Part shown: piece after piece, positions 17,791-27,473 of the stretch
Layout: each line of letters begins with the position of its first letter
Position numbering within the stretch: the first letter of the stretch is position 1
DNA from: Roseiarcus sp963709185
GTDB lineage: Bacteria; Pseudomonadota; Alphaproteobacteria; Rhizobiales; Beijerinckiaceae
Direction of reading: 5' to 3'
DNA length: 64,000 bases
NCBI GenBank assembly: GCA_963709185.1
Contig: CAVPVQ010000026.1
Span: 138,010-202,009 of the forward strand
Notes under the pieces: model-generated
Seen by the model: only the letters and a program-made list of their open reading frames with translations
Told to the model about the DNA's origin: nothing
The model's database searches: none
Translations under genes and position numbers: made by a program

Positions 17791-19002
17791 TCAGCCGATG
17801 ACGCCAGCCCCCCGAAGAGCCTCGATCTCGCCTTCCGTCTTACCGAGTTCGGCCAGGATCGGCGCGGTGTGTTCGCCAAGCCGCGGCGCGGCGATCGGCG
17901 CCGCCATCGCGAGCCCATCGAGCACGATTGGCGCGCGCACCGAGGGAACCGTTCCGCCCGCCGCGCCGCTGGCGGGCAGATCGACCCGCATGCCGCGCGC
18001 CGCGACCTGAGGATCGGCGAACACCTGGGCGACCGAATTGATCGGCCCCGCCGGCACGGCCGCTTGTTCGAGCGCGGCGAGCAGCGGCGCGCTGGCGAAC
18101 TTCTGGGTCGCCTCCTCGATCGCCGCGACAAACACCGCGCGATTGGCGACGCGGTCGGCGTTGGCGCGAAACCGCGGATCGTCGGCGAGCGCCTCCAGCC
18201 CGAGGATGCGGCAGAGGTCGCGCGTCTGCCGGTCATTGCCGGTGGCGATGATGATCTGGCCGTCGGCGACGCGAAACACCTGATAGGGCACGATATTGGG
18301 ATGGGCGTTGCCGAGCCGTCGCGGCGGCTTGTCCGAGATCAGATAGTTGAGCGCCTGATAGCCGAGCACGCCGACCTGGGTGTCCAGCAACGCCATATCG
18401 ATATAGGCGCCCGCGCCGGTGACCGCCCGGCGCGCCAGCGCCGCCTGGATCGCCACCACGCCATAGAGCGCGGTGAAAATATCGGCGACCGCGACGCCGC
18501 ATTTTTGCGGGTCGCCCTGGGGATCGCCGGTCAGGTCCATCATCCCGCCCATGCCCTGGATGATGAAGTCGTAGCCAGCGCGCGCCGCATAGGGGCCGGT
18601 CTGGCCGAAGCCGGTGATTGAACAATAGATCAAACGAGGGTTCAGCGCCGCGAGGCTCGCGTAGTCGAGGCCGTATTTCTTCAGGCCGCCGGTCTTGAAA
18701 TTCTCGATCAGCACGTCGGATCGCGCGGCGAGCCGGCGGATGATCGCCTGACCCTCCGGCTTCTCGAAATCGACGGCGATCGAACGCTTGCCGCGATTGG
18801 TGGAATGAAAATAGGCCGAATCGAGCCGCTCGCCGCGCTCGCCCGCCACGAACGGCGGGCCCCATTCGCGCGTGTCGTCCCCCGCGCCCGGTCGCTCCGC
18901 CTTGATGACGTCGGCGCCGAGATCGGCGAGCGTCTGGGCCGCCCACGGGCCGGCGAGGATGCGGGCGAGCTCCAGGACCTTCAATCCCTCCAGCGGTTTC
19001 AA
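17791..19002 (-). CDS. CaiB/BaiF family (class III) CoA-transferase
   Basis: 403 residues, full length. The N-terminal LEGLKVLELARILAGPWA and DLGADVIKAERPG, the catalytic aspartate region GYDFIIQGMGG, and the TGPYAARAGYD loop are all intact. These enzymes move CoA between carboxylic acids in the cytoplasm. TTG 19002 is chosen because GGGAG lies six bases upstream and similarity starts at KPLEGLKV; an upstream TTG at 19041 adds 13 residues. Substrate cannot be told from sequence, and no acyl-CoA dehydrogenase or hydratase is adjacent. Confidence 0.9.
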   Translation of the reverse strand: MKPLEGLKVLELARILAGPWAAQTLADLGADVIKAERPGAGDDTREWGPPFVAGERGERLDSAYFHSTNRGKRSIAVDFEKPEGQAIIRRLAARSDVLIENFKTGGLKKYGLDYASLAALNPRLIYCSITGFGQTGPYAARAGYDFIIQGMGGMMDLTGDPQGDPQKCGVAVADIFTALYGVVAIQAALARRAVTGAGAYIDMALLDTQVGVLGYQALNYLISDKPPRRLGNAHPNIVPYQVFRVADGQIIIATGNDRQTRDLCRILGLEALADDPRFRANADRVANRAVFVAAIEEATQKFASAPLLAALEQAAVPAGPINSVAQVFADPQVAARGMRVDLPASGAAGGTVPSVRAPIVLDGLAMAAPIAAPRLGEHTAPILAELGKTEGEIEALRGAGVIG

Positions 19003-19186
19003 ACAGGCGCTCCCGATCGCGATCGCAGGATCGACCGCCAACGCCGAGGTTTGCCGGAGGACGCGCCGGCGCGCAACCGATTCGGGCGGCTATTTCGCAA
19101 AGCCCCTTGGGCAGCTTGCCAAATCGGTTGAGCCATTCGAGGCGATCCCGATTCCCTTCCTCCGCAAACCCCTCTAGCCTGCCCTC

Positions 19187-20422
19187 ATGCGATTCCGCTT
19201 CGTTCACGCCGCCGATCTCCACATCGACAGTCCGCTCGCGAGCCTCGGCGTCAAGGACCCGGCGGTCGCGGCGCGGTTCGCGCGGGCCAATCGGGCCGCC
19301 GTGGAGGCTCTGATCAAAGAGACGATCGCCAGCGAGGCGGCGTTTCTGATCATCGCCGGCGATATCTTCGACGGCGATTGGAAGGATGTCTCGACGGGGC
19401 TGTTCTTCTCGCGCGCGCTCGGCGAGCTGCATCGGGCGGGCGTGCCCACCTACATCGTCAAGGGCAATCATGACGCGGAGAGCGTCATGTCGCGTTCGTT
19501 GACCTATCCCGACACGACCTTCGTGTTTTCCTCGAACAAGGCGGAGACAAAGACGTCGGAGGCGTTGCGCGTCGCGCTGCATGGACGCAGCTTCGCGGCG
19601 CGTGGTGTTCCCGACGATTTCGTCGCGAGCTATCCGGCGCGGCGCGAGGGCTGGCTCAACATCGGCGTGCTGCACACCGCCCTCGACGGCGCGCGCGGCC
19701 ATGAGGCCTATGCGCCCTGCGCGGTCGAAGATCTCAGGCGCTTCGGATACGACTACTGGGCGCTTGGCCATATCCACGCCGCGGAGATCGTCAGCCGCGA
19801 TCCCTGGATCGTTTTTCCAGGCAATCTGCAGGGGCGCTCCGTGCGCGAAACCGGCGCGAAGGGAGCGATGCGCGTCACGGTGGAGGACGGCCGCGTCGTC
19901 GACGTCGAGCCGCTCTTTCTCGACGCGGCGCGCTGGGCGCACGAAACCGTCGACGTCTCCGCCTGCTCGGACGAATCCGACACGCTGCCGTTGATCAGCG
20001 CAGCGCTCATGCGCGCGCAGGACGAGGCCGGCGGGCGACCGCTCGCCGTTCGCGTCACCCTGACCGGGACCTCGCCCGCCCATGCGCGCTTCATCGCGCA
20101 TCGCGAGACGATCGAGGGCGAGGCGCGCGCCCTCGGCTTCCAGATATCGGGGGATTGCTGGGTCGAGAGAGTCAAAATCGCGACCGAAGCGTCGCCGCGC
20201 GCGACCGCCCCGGTCGCCGAGCCCGATGCGCTCGATATCGAGGGCCTGCTTTCGGCTGCGGCCGCCGATCCCGAATTCGCCGCGGCGGTCGCGCAGATCA
20301 TGGCGAGCGTCGCGGAGAAACTGCCGCGCGATCTGCGGGGCGAAATCGCGGCCGACGATCCGCAGGCCGTCTCGGTGCGCGCGGCGCTGGCGCGCGATTT
20401 TCTGCGGGGAGACCAGGCGTGA
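19187..20422 (+). CDS. SbcD/YhaO-like metallophosphoesterase (DNA exonuclease subunit)
   Basis: 411 residues. Calcineurin-type metal motifs are in order: HAADLHIDSPL, IAGDIFDGD, VKGNHDAE, GVLHT and LGHIHA, followed by a FPGNLQGRS loop and a C-terminal helical arm. It should be the nuclease subunit of an SbcCD/Mre11-Rad50-like complex that processes DNA ends. ATG 19187 is supported by the signature beginning at once. The stop overlaps the GTG of the next gene by four bases (GTGA), so the two subunits are translationally coupled. Confidence 0.92.
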   Translation: MRFRFVHAADLHIDSPLASLGVKDPAVAARFARANRAAVEALIKETIASEAAFLIIAGDIFDGDWKDVSTGLFFSRALGELHRAGVPTYIVKGNHDAESVMSRSLTYPDTTFVFSSNKAETKTSEALRVALHGRSFAARGVPDDFVASYPARREGWLNIGVLHTALDGARGHEAYAPCAVEDLRRFGYDYWALGHIHAAEIVSRDPWIVFPGNLQGRSVRETGAKGAMRVTVEDGRVVDVEPLFLDAARWAHETVDVSACSDESDTLPLISAALMRAQDEAGGRPLAVRVTLTGTSPAHARFIAHRETIEGEARALGFQISGDCWVERVKIATEASPRATAPVAEPDALDIEGLLSAAAADPEFAAAVAQIMASVAEKLPRDLRGEIAADDPQAVSVRAALARDFLRGDQA

Positions 20423-23400
20423 GGCTGGAGCGCCTGACGCTCGCGCCTTACGGGCAATTCGCAGATCGCTCGCTGAGCTTTCGCGCGGACGCGGCGCTGC
20501 ATGTGGTGCTGGGCGCCAACGAATCCGGCAAGACGACAACGCTTTGCGCGATTGGCGATCTTCTGTTCGGCTTTCCCGGGCAAACGCCCTATGGGTTCGC
20601 ACATGACATGCGGCTGCTGCGCGTCGGCGGCGCTTTTCGGCTCGCCGATGGCTCGCTGCTGGAGCTGCGGCGCCGCAAGGGCAACAAGAACACGCTTGTC
20701 GACTCCACCGATCAGCCCATCTCGGAAGACGCGCTGCGCCGCGCGCTTGGCGGTATCGAGCGCCCGACCTTCGAGGTCGAATTCGGGTTGACCGCGCAAG
20801 CGCTGCGCGAGGGCGGCGACGCGCTGCTCGCGGCCGGCGGCGGACTCGCCGAAACCCTCGCGGCGAGTTCAGCCGGCCTCACCGCGCTGTCGCGCCAGGG
20901 GGAAAAACTCGCCAGCGAGGCGGACGCGCTCTTCACGCCGCGCCGATCTTCTTCCAAGTCGTTTTATCTCGCGCTCGATCGTCACGATGAGGCTGAGCGG
21001 CGCCTGCGCGACGCGATCGTGACCGCCGACGGACTGAAGAGCGCCGAGGACGAGGTTCTGCAGGCCCGCGCGCGAGAGATTGATCTCAAAGCGGAGCATG
21101 AAGAAACCGGGCGGGCGCTCGCGCGGCTGCAACGCGCGCAGCGCACTGGCGCGAAGCTCACGCGTCTGGCCGGTCTGGCGCAAGAGCGTGAGGCCTTCGC
21201 GGACCTGCCGGCGATCGCCGCGCAGACCCTCGCCGATTGGCGAACGGCGCTCGCTGAGGACAAGGCTCTCGGCGCAGAGCGCGGTCGGCTCGCGGCGGAC
21301 GAGGCGACGGATGAGGCGGCGATCGGCGCGCTGCAAGTCGACGCGGCGCTGCTCGCCGAAGGCGAGGCGGTCGACGCGTTGCGCGAGCGGCTCAGCGCCG
21401 TGCGCAAGGCGGAGGAGGATTTGCCGCGGCGGGTCGAGGCGCACAACGCCGCGCAGGCCAGCCTCGATGAACTGGCCCGACGCCTCGGCTTTGCCGGCCA
21501 CGCCGCGTTGCTCGCGGCGCAGCCGACCGATCCGGCGATGGCGCGCGCGCGCAGCCTGATCGATGCGCGCCGGCGCGCCGACGAAAAACATCGCGAGGCC
21601 GTCGCGCTTCGCGATCGCGCGATCGCCGAGCGCGCTCGCCTGCGCGGCGAGAACGAGCGCTGACGCGATTGATCCGGATTCGTTCAAGCGGCGGCTCGCC
21701 GCGATGGCCGACGCTCCCGCCGACGCCGATCGGTTGCGGCGCGAGCGGGCGGCCTGCGGAGGCCGAGGCGCGCGCCCTCGCCGAGGAGGCCGCCCGGCTC
21801 GATCCGAACGGCGGCGAGATCGACGCATTGGCGAAGCTGCCCTTGCCGGACGAAGCGAGCCTCGCGCACCACGCGCGCGTGGCGGACGAAGGGGCCGAGG
21901 CGCATCGCGCGGCCGAGGCGCGGCTCGCGGAAGCGCGTCGCTCGGTCGAGGCCAGCGAAGCGGAACTCGCCAGGCGCGCGGCCGACGCGAGAGGAGCCAC
22001 GCGCGCCGACTGGATCGCCGCGCGCGAGCGGCGCGACGCCGGCTTCGACCGGCTTGGAGCCACGCTCGATGGCGAGGCCGCCGAGCGGCGCGAGCGATTC
22101 GAAAACCTGCGCTCGCTCTCGCTCGCGGCCGACGCGCTCGCCGATTCGGTTTTGGCCGACACCGAGCGTGCGGCGCGATTGCAAGCAGCGCGGGAAGACC
22201 TGGCCGCGCGACGCGACGAGCTGAAACGCGCCGAGGCGGCCATCGGCGTTGTGCAGGCGAGGCGCACGCAGGCGGATGCGGAATGGCGCGCGCTATGGGC
22301 CGCAAGCGGCCTCGAGCCGGGCGCGCCCGCGCCGATGGCGCGTTGGCGCGAGCGCGTGGCGAGCCTCCTGACGCGCCGCGCCGAGTTGGCGAAGCGGCGC
22401 GCCGACGTCCAGGCATTGTCCGAAAAGGTTGAAAGCGCGCGTGCGGCGGTGGTCTCGCTGCTCGCAGAATTCGGCCTCGGCAAGGCGGCGGAGCTGCCGT
22501 TTGATCAGGCTTACCGCGAGGCGCAAAGCCTTCTTGGCGCGCTGCAGGACGCGTGGATTCGCTCGCGCGAGGTCGAGGTCGCCAGGAAGCGCGCCGAGCG
22601 GGACGAGACCGAGGCGAATGCTTCCGTCGCTCGGGAAGCCGAATCTGGCGAAAAGCACGCATCGGCGTGGCCCGCCGCGATGGCCGGGATCGGACTCAAC
22701 GGCGACGCTTCGCTTGAAGAGGCTGAGATCGCGCTCGACGTCTGGCGATCCGTCGCCCTGCCGCGCCAGACGATGGCGCGCGAGGCGCGCAGCATCGAAG
22801 GCATCGAGGAGGACGTCGCGTCCTTCGAGGCCGGCGTTGCGGCCGTGGTCGCCGCCGCCGCGCCGGCGCTCTCCGGCGGCAAGGCGCCGGAGACCCTGAC
22901 CAGGCTGACGACCGCCCTCGACGCGGCCCGGCGAGCGGCCAATGAGCGCGAACGCTTGGCGCGCGCGGCCGCCGCGCGGGACGTCGTCAAGCGCGGCCTC
23001 GATGCGCGGCGCGAGGCCTTCGCCAAAATACTGGCCGACGCCACCTTGCGGCTGCAAGCCTCAGACTTCGACGCGCTCGCCTCCGCGCTTGACCGCCTGG
23101 AGCAGCGGCAAGCGCTGGAAAGCGAGCGCACAAGCCTTCGCCGCGACCTCGGCGAAATCGCCGACGGGCACGACGAGGAAGCCTTGCGCGCCGAGCAGGC
23201 CGACCTCGACTTTGGCGTTCTGCCGAGCCGAATCGATTTGGCCAGACAACGCCAGGGGCAATTGCTGCACGAGATCGGCGAGGCGGCGGGCGCGTTGCGC
23301 GAGGCGCAGGGACGACTCGACGCGCTTTCGCAGGGGCGCGACGCGGCCGGAGCCGCGCGGGATCGGGAAGAGGCGCGCGCCGAATTGCTCGACATCGCGG

Positions 23401-23873
23401 AGCGCTGGATCGTGCGTCAGGCCGCCGCGCGCCTCGCCGCGCGCGCCATCGAACGCCACCGCGCCGCCGCGCAGGACCCGCTCGTCGCACGCGCCGGCGA
23501 GTTGTTTCGCCTCGCGACGGCCGACGCCTTCGTGGGTCTTGGCGCCGACTACGACGAAGCCGACCGGCCGGTGCTCGTGGCGTTGCGCGGCGGAGGCGAG
23601 CGCGTGCGCACCGAGGGCCTCAGCGAAGGCTCGCGCGATCAATTGTTTCTGTCGCTGCGCCTCGCCCTGTTGGAGCGCCGCGCCGGCGAGCCGCTGCCGT
23701 TCATCGGCGACGACATTCTCGTCAGTTTCGACAAAGAGCGCAGCGCGCGCACGCTGGCGTTGCTGGCGGACTTCGGAAGGCGCCGACAGGTCATCGTCTT
23801 CACGCACCACCCGTTTGTCGCAGACCTGGCGCGCGACGCCGGCGATTCCGCGATCGACGTCCTGGAAATGTGA
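20419..23873 (+). CDS. SbcC/YhaN-like AAA ATPase, two +1 frameshifts
   Basis: With one extra base removed near 21655 and one near 21751-21757 the product is about 1150 residues, normal for YhaN. Walker A is LGANESGKTTTLC near residue 32. A very long Ala/Arg/Glu-rich coiled-coil region follows, with the signature and Walker B at the end (LSEGSRDQLFLSLRLALLE; PFIGDDILVSFD; FTHHPF). It is the Rad50-like partner of the upstream nuclease. Between the two shifts the bridging frame reads DAIDPDSFKRRL, clearly coding, which argues for base-calling errors rather than decay. The start GTG overlaps the nuclease stop codon. Confidence 0.88.
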
Positions 23874-23908
23874 AGCGGCGCCCCTGTCCGCCGCCGCCCG
23901 CAACCGCC

Positions 23909-25315
23909 TCAGCGATAGTTCTCGACGCTTCGGGAGAAACTGTGGACCGGGCCGGCGGCGAGGCCGCGCAGATAGCGCGCCAGTTGCGCCGTCTGCAGCC
24001 GGATGTCGGGGACCGCGATGATTTCCCAGAACGCCGCCTGACTCATCGGCCCGATCGCGAACAGGCGCCGCGAGGCGCGGCCCTGCCGATCGACCAGCGC
24101 GCAATTGTCGTCGACATCGACGCCGACGCCGAGCGCGTCCATCCGCGCCGAGCCTTCCGCGAACAACGATGCGAGCAGCGGATTCGCGTGTTCCCGCCCG
24201 ACGCTCTGCACGCCCTTGCAGGAAATGATGCGCGAAACCTCGAGGCATGCGATCTCGGACGATCCGCGCCGGCGAATGGCGACGCGCGCGCCCTCCCCGT
24301 TCTGTTCGGTCGCGATGATCTTGCCGGCGATGATTTCGAGCTGTCCGCTGTCGATCATCGCCGACACCCGCTCGGCGATCCATGGCGCCATCCGGTGACG
24401 ATGGGTGTCCCACCACGGGCGCGCATGTTCCAGGAATCGCCGACGCATGCGCGGCGACATGATCCGCCAGATCGTCTGCGTGTGCGGGCGCAACCCGTCG
24501 ACCACGCTGCGCCAGTCGCCGCCTTGCGCTTGCATCTGGCGGGCGAGTCCGCGCAGCCAACGGCAAATCGTCGCGAGGTCGCGATCGAGCGGCGCGACGC
24601 TGGCGTCGATCGGCAGCGCTTCAACATCACGATGGGCGTGGGGGATGAGGCCGCGACGCGACACTGCGACGATGCGGCCCCGATGGCCGCGCTCGTTTAG
24701 CGCGGTCGCGGTGTCGACCATCGTCAGGCCGGTTCCCAGAATGAGCAGAGTCGAGTCCGCCGGCGCGTCGCCGCCGACCGGTTCGGTCCATGGACTGAGG
24801 TGAAGCGGCCCATCCTCGACGACAGCTTCGTGCCCGCACGCGAGAATCGCCACATCGGCGCGAACCGACTGGCCGTCGGTCAGCGCGACTTCGACGCCGG
24901 CCGACGCTTCCCGAACGCTGCAGGCGAGGCCCCGAACGACGCTGAGTGGCGCACGCGCTCCCTGCGGCTGCAAATGCCCGGCGAGCAAGCCTTCGAGATA
25001 GTCGCCATAGACGCCGCGGGCAACGAAGCGAAAGCGGTCTTCGCCATCGCGCGCGCCCGGTTCGCCTCGCGCGGCGAGCCAGCGTCGGAAGTGATCGGGA
25101 TCGTCGACGAAAGCGCTCATGTTGGCGGCGCGCACGTTGAGCAGATGATTGGGATTGCCGCCGCCATAGGCGAGGCCGCGCCCCAAATGCGCACGCTGCT
25201 CGATCACCGTCACGCCGATCCCCTGGGGATCGTCGCGCAACAAATGGGCGGCCATCAGAGCGCCGCTGGCGCCGCCGCCGATGATCGCGAAGCGATGGAG
25301 CCGGCGATCGGACAT
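23909..25315 (-). CDS. FAD/NAD(P)-binding protein (NAD_binding_9 / YdhS-like)
   Basis: 468 residues. The N-terminal dinucleotide-binding loop is AIIGGGASGALMAAHLL, followed by VIEQRAHLGRGLAYGG and HLLNVRAANMSAF, typical of this group. A second nucleotide loop is LILGTGLTMVDTATAL, then SRRGLIPHAH. Function is unproven for the family; an FAD monooxygenase or oxidase acting on a small molecule is likely. It diverges from a desaturase gene across a very A+T-rich region with a palindrome, so the two may share control. Confidence 0.85.
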   Translation of the reverse strand: MSDRRLHRFAIIGGGASGALMAAHLLRDDPQGIGVTVIEQRAHLGRGLAYGGGNPNHLLNVRAANMSAFVDDPDHFRRWLAARGEPGARDGEDRFRFVARGVYGDYLEGLLAGHLQPQGARAPLSVVRGLACSVREASAGVEVALTDGQSVRADVAILACGHEAVVEDGPLHLSPWTEPVGGDAPADSTLLILGTGLTMVDTATALNERGHRGRIVAVSRRGLIPHAHRDVEALPIDASVAPLDRDLATICRWLRGLARQMQAQGGDWRSVVDGLRPHTQTIWRIMSPRMRRRFLEHARPWWDTHRHRMAPWIAERVSAMIDSGQLEIIAGKIIATEQNGEGARVAIRRRGSSEIACLEVSRIISCKGVQSVGREHANPLLASLFAEGSARMDALGVGVDVDDNCALVDRQGRASRRLFAIGPMSQAAFWEIIAVPDIRLQTAQLARYLRGLAAGPVHSFSRSVENYR

Positions 25316-25347
25316 CGGGCGCCCCCTACGACAAATCTCAAAATACG

Positions 25348-25365
25348 CGGAATTGATGTATTCCG
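25348..25365. promoter_or_regulatory. Palindrome in A+T-rich divergent promoter region
   Basis: CGGAAT-TGATGT-ATTCCG is a perfect six-base inverted repeat in the 240-base region between the flavoprotein gene (minus) and the desaturase gene (plus). A minus-strand TTGACT (25385-25380) lies 17 bases before AATACA (25362-25357), which would place the palindrome over the -10 element of the flavoprotein promoter. This fits a repressor site. The surrounding run to about 25400 is unusually A+T-rich for this genome. Confidence 0.45.
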
Positions 25366-25555
25366 TGATAAATATATTCAGTCAATAGACTTTATTATAC
25401 GAGGGAATCCTCCAAAACCAGACGCCGCAGCCGGACCGCCGCTTAGCGAATGATTGGGTGTCGAGGCCGACATTTTCGGCGACGCCGCGCGCCGTTCCGT
25501 GTTGCGCTTGTCGCGCCGTGGTGATTCACTGAACCGGGTTGGGGATTCGAAGCCT

Positions 25556-26479
25556 GTGGAAATAAAGGACTTTCCTGTCAAGGCGCCGCGTATCGAATGG
25601 CCGACCGCGGCTCTTGCCGCGGTTATCTATGCAATGTGGCTCGCCGCCACTTTGTTCTGGGAGCGCCTGCCGCTATGGACGCTGATGCCGATTGGCGCCT
25701 GGACCACCGCCTGGCACATGAGCCTGCAGCACGAAATCATTCACGGCCACCCCACTCGCAAACGGTGGATCAACAACCTGATCGGCCAATGGCCGCTGGC
25801 GCTGTGGTTGCCCTTCGAGCACTATCGCCGCTCCCATCTGGCGCACCACCTCGACGAGCGCCTTACCGACCCGCTCGACGATCCCGAGTCCTACTATTGG
25901 AGACCGGAAGATTGGGATCGGTTGGGCTCTCTCGGGCGCGGGCTCGTGCGCCTTCAGTCGTGCCTGCTTGGCCGCATGCTGATCGGCCCGTTGTGGGCCG
26001 CCGGCAGGCTGTGGAAGGGCGAGATCGGGGCGATTGCGCGGGGCGACCGCGGGGCCATCCGGCACGACGCCGTTCATATCCTGCTGGCCGCGATCGTCCT
26101 GGCGTGGGTGCTGGGGGTCTGCCGCATGCCCCTCATCACCTATCTCGTCTGCTTCGTCTACGCCGGCACGTCGCTGGCGCTCGTGCGCTCGTTCGCCGAA
26201 CATCGCGCCGAGAGCCTCGTCGAGCGTCGCACGGCGATCGTCGAGCGGTCATGGATTCTCGGATTGCTGTTTCTGTTCAACAATCTGCACGTCGCCCATC
26301 ACATGCGGCACGCGATGCCGTGGTACGCCCTGCCGCGCTGGTACCGGCTCAATCGCGCGGCGCTGATCGAGCGCAATGGTGGCCTGGTCTACGACACGTA
26401 TTTCGACGTGCTCAGGCGTTATTTCTTGCGCCCGCACGATCAATCGCTGCATCCGCGCCCCCGCCCGAGAACGCACTAG
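25556..26479 (+). CDS. Membrane fatty acid desaturase/hydroxylase family protein
   Basis: About 307 residues with several membrane helices. The three histidine clusters of the di-iron site are present: HEIIHGH, HYRRSHLAHH and HVAHHMRH. Such enzymes desaturate or hydroxylate acyl chains or carotenoids with oxygen in the membrane. The start is uncertain: GTG 25556 begins just before the first helix, while the frame is open from TTG 25454. An electron donor is not adjacent, although the divergent flavoprotein could serve; that is speculation. It is followed after 34 bases by the PhnD-like gene on the same strand. Confidence 0.86.
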   Translation: MEIKDFPVKAPRIEWPTAALAAVIYAMWLAATLFWERLPLWTLMPIGAWTTAWHMSLQHEIIHGHPTRKRWINNLIGQWPLALWLPFEHYRRSHLAHHLDERLTDPLDDPESYYWRPEDWDRLGSLGRGLVRLQSCLLGRMLIGPLWAAGRLWKGEIGAIARGDRGAIRHDAVHILLAAIVLAWVLGVCRMPLITYLVCFVYAGTSLALVRSFAEHRAESLVERRTAIVERSWILGLLFLFNNLHVAHHMRHAMPWYALPRWYRLNRAALIERNGGLVYDTYFDVLRRYFLRPHDQSLHPRPRPRTH

Positions 26480-26513
26480 GCGCCAGGGTCGAGAGCGTTC
26501 GGAGCGCCGCGCC

Positions 26514-27326
26514 GTGACCGACGAGCCCGTCGCCTCGCTTGGGATGTATGATTTTCCCTGGACGGCTGCGGCCAATGACGCGCTGTGGGCGGCGTTGGGT
26601 GGGCGCCTGCGCGCCGCCGGGGTCGCGGCGCCGGTCGGCCTGACGCGCGGCGTCGACCTGCACGCGCTCTGGCGGAGCCCGGGGCTGATCTTCGGCCAGA
26701 CCTGTGGCTTCCCTTACGTCACAGCTTTGCGCGCAAGCGTGGCGCTGATCGCCACCCCGGTTTACGCCTTCGCTGGTTGCCGCGCCGCCGCGCATCGCAG
26801 TTTCGTCGTCGCCGGCAAGCAGCGGACGCGACGCGTTCTGCCGGATTTCGCGGGCGCCCACGCCGGCGTGAACGCGGCGGATAGCAATTCCGGCATGAAT
26901 CTGTTCCGCGTGACGATCGCCCCGATCGCGCGCGGCCGCGCTTTCTTTGCGCAGGTGACCGTCACCGGCTCGCATGAGCGCAGCCTTGAAGCGGTGAGGG
27001 ATGGAGCGGTCGATGTCGCGGCGATCGACTGCGTGAGCTTCGGACTGCTCGGCCGCGGCCGACTGGACCTGATCCAAAGCGTCGACGTCATCGCGCGCTC
27101 ACCCTTCTCGCCCGGCCTGCCGTTCATCATGAGCGCCGGGCTCGCCAAAACGAGCCTCGACGCCGTTCGCGCTGCGCTGTTCGCCACGCTGGCGGATCCA
27201 GCCTTGGCCGCGGCGCGCGAGGCGCTCGGACTCGTCGGCGCGGTCGTCGTCGGCGACAACGATTATTGCCGCGTGGCGCGCATCGAACAGCGAGCGGTCG
27301 CGGCGGGCTACCCGACCCTCGCCTGA
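26514..27326 (+). CDS. PhnD-like phosphate/phosphonate-binding family protein without signal peptide
   Basis: 270 residues. Two-lobe binding-protein features include SLGMYDFPWTAAANDALW, FGQTCGFPYVTALR, the ligand loop AADSNSGMNLFR, and GAVDVAAIDCVSFGLL. Unlike transport-associated PhnD it has no export signal, and no ABC transporter genes are near. Cytosolic or uncharacterised members of this fold are common in alphaproteobacteria. GTG 26514 is chosen with GGAGCG about nine bases upstream. It probably shares a transcript with the desaturase gene. Ligand and role are unknown. Confidence 0.82.
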   Translation: MTDEPVASLGMYDFPWTAAANDALWAALGGRLRAAGVAAPVGLTRGVDLHALWRSPGLIFGQTCGFPYVTALRASVALIATPVYAFAGCRAAAHRSFVVAGKQRTRRVLPDFAGAHAGVNAADSNSGMNLFRVTIAPIARGRAFFAQVTVTGSHERSLEAVRDGAVDVAAIDCVSFGLLGRGRLDLIQSVDVIARSPFSPGLPFIMSAGLAKTSLDAVRAALFATLADPALAAAREALGLVGAVVVGDNDYCRVARIEQRAVAAGYPTLA

Positions 27327-27473
27327 GCGCGACGGTCGAAACTTCGTCGCCTCACCGCCCCTGGTCGATCATGGCGCCTGTCCCGATCGAGCCGCTTCCC
27401 CGCGGCAGCCATTCGGACCTATCCTGCGGGCTTCCGTGTCGGCGCCGGCGCCGAGCGCATGCAAGGGAATGAA

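Noticed and set aside
18233..20602. Long minus-strand frame of 789 codons
   Set aside because: It runs antisense through the CoA-transferase, nuclease and ATPase genes, is Arg/Ala-rich without any domain, and reflects GC-rich codon bias.
20869..22662. Minus-strand frame of 597 codons antisense to the yhaN-like gene
   Set aside because: Composition is arginine and serine repeats, a typical shadow of the Ala/Arg/Glu-rich coiled-coil coding strand.
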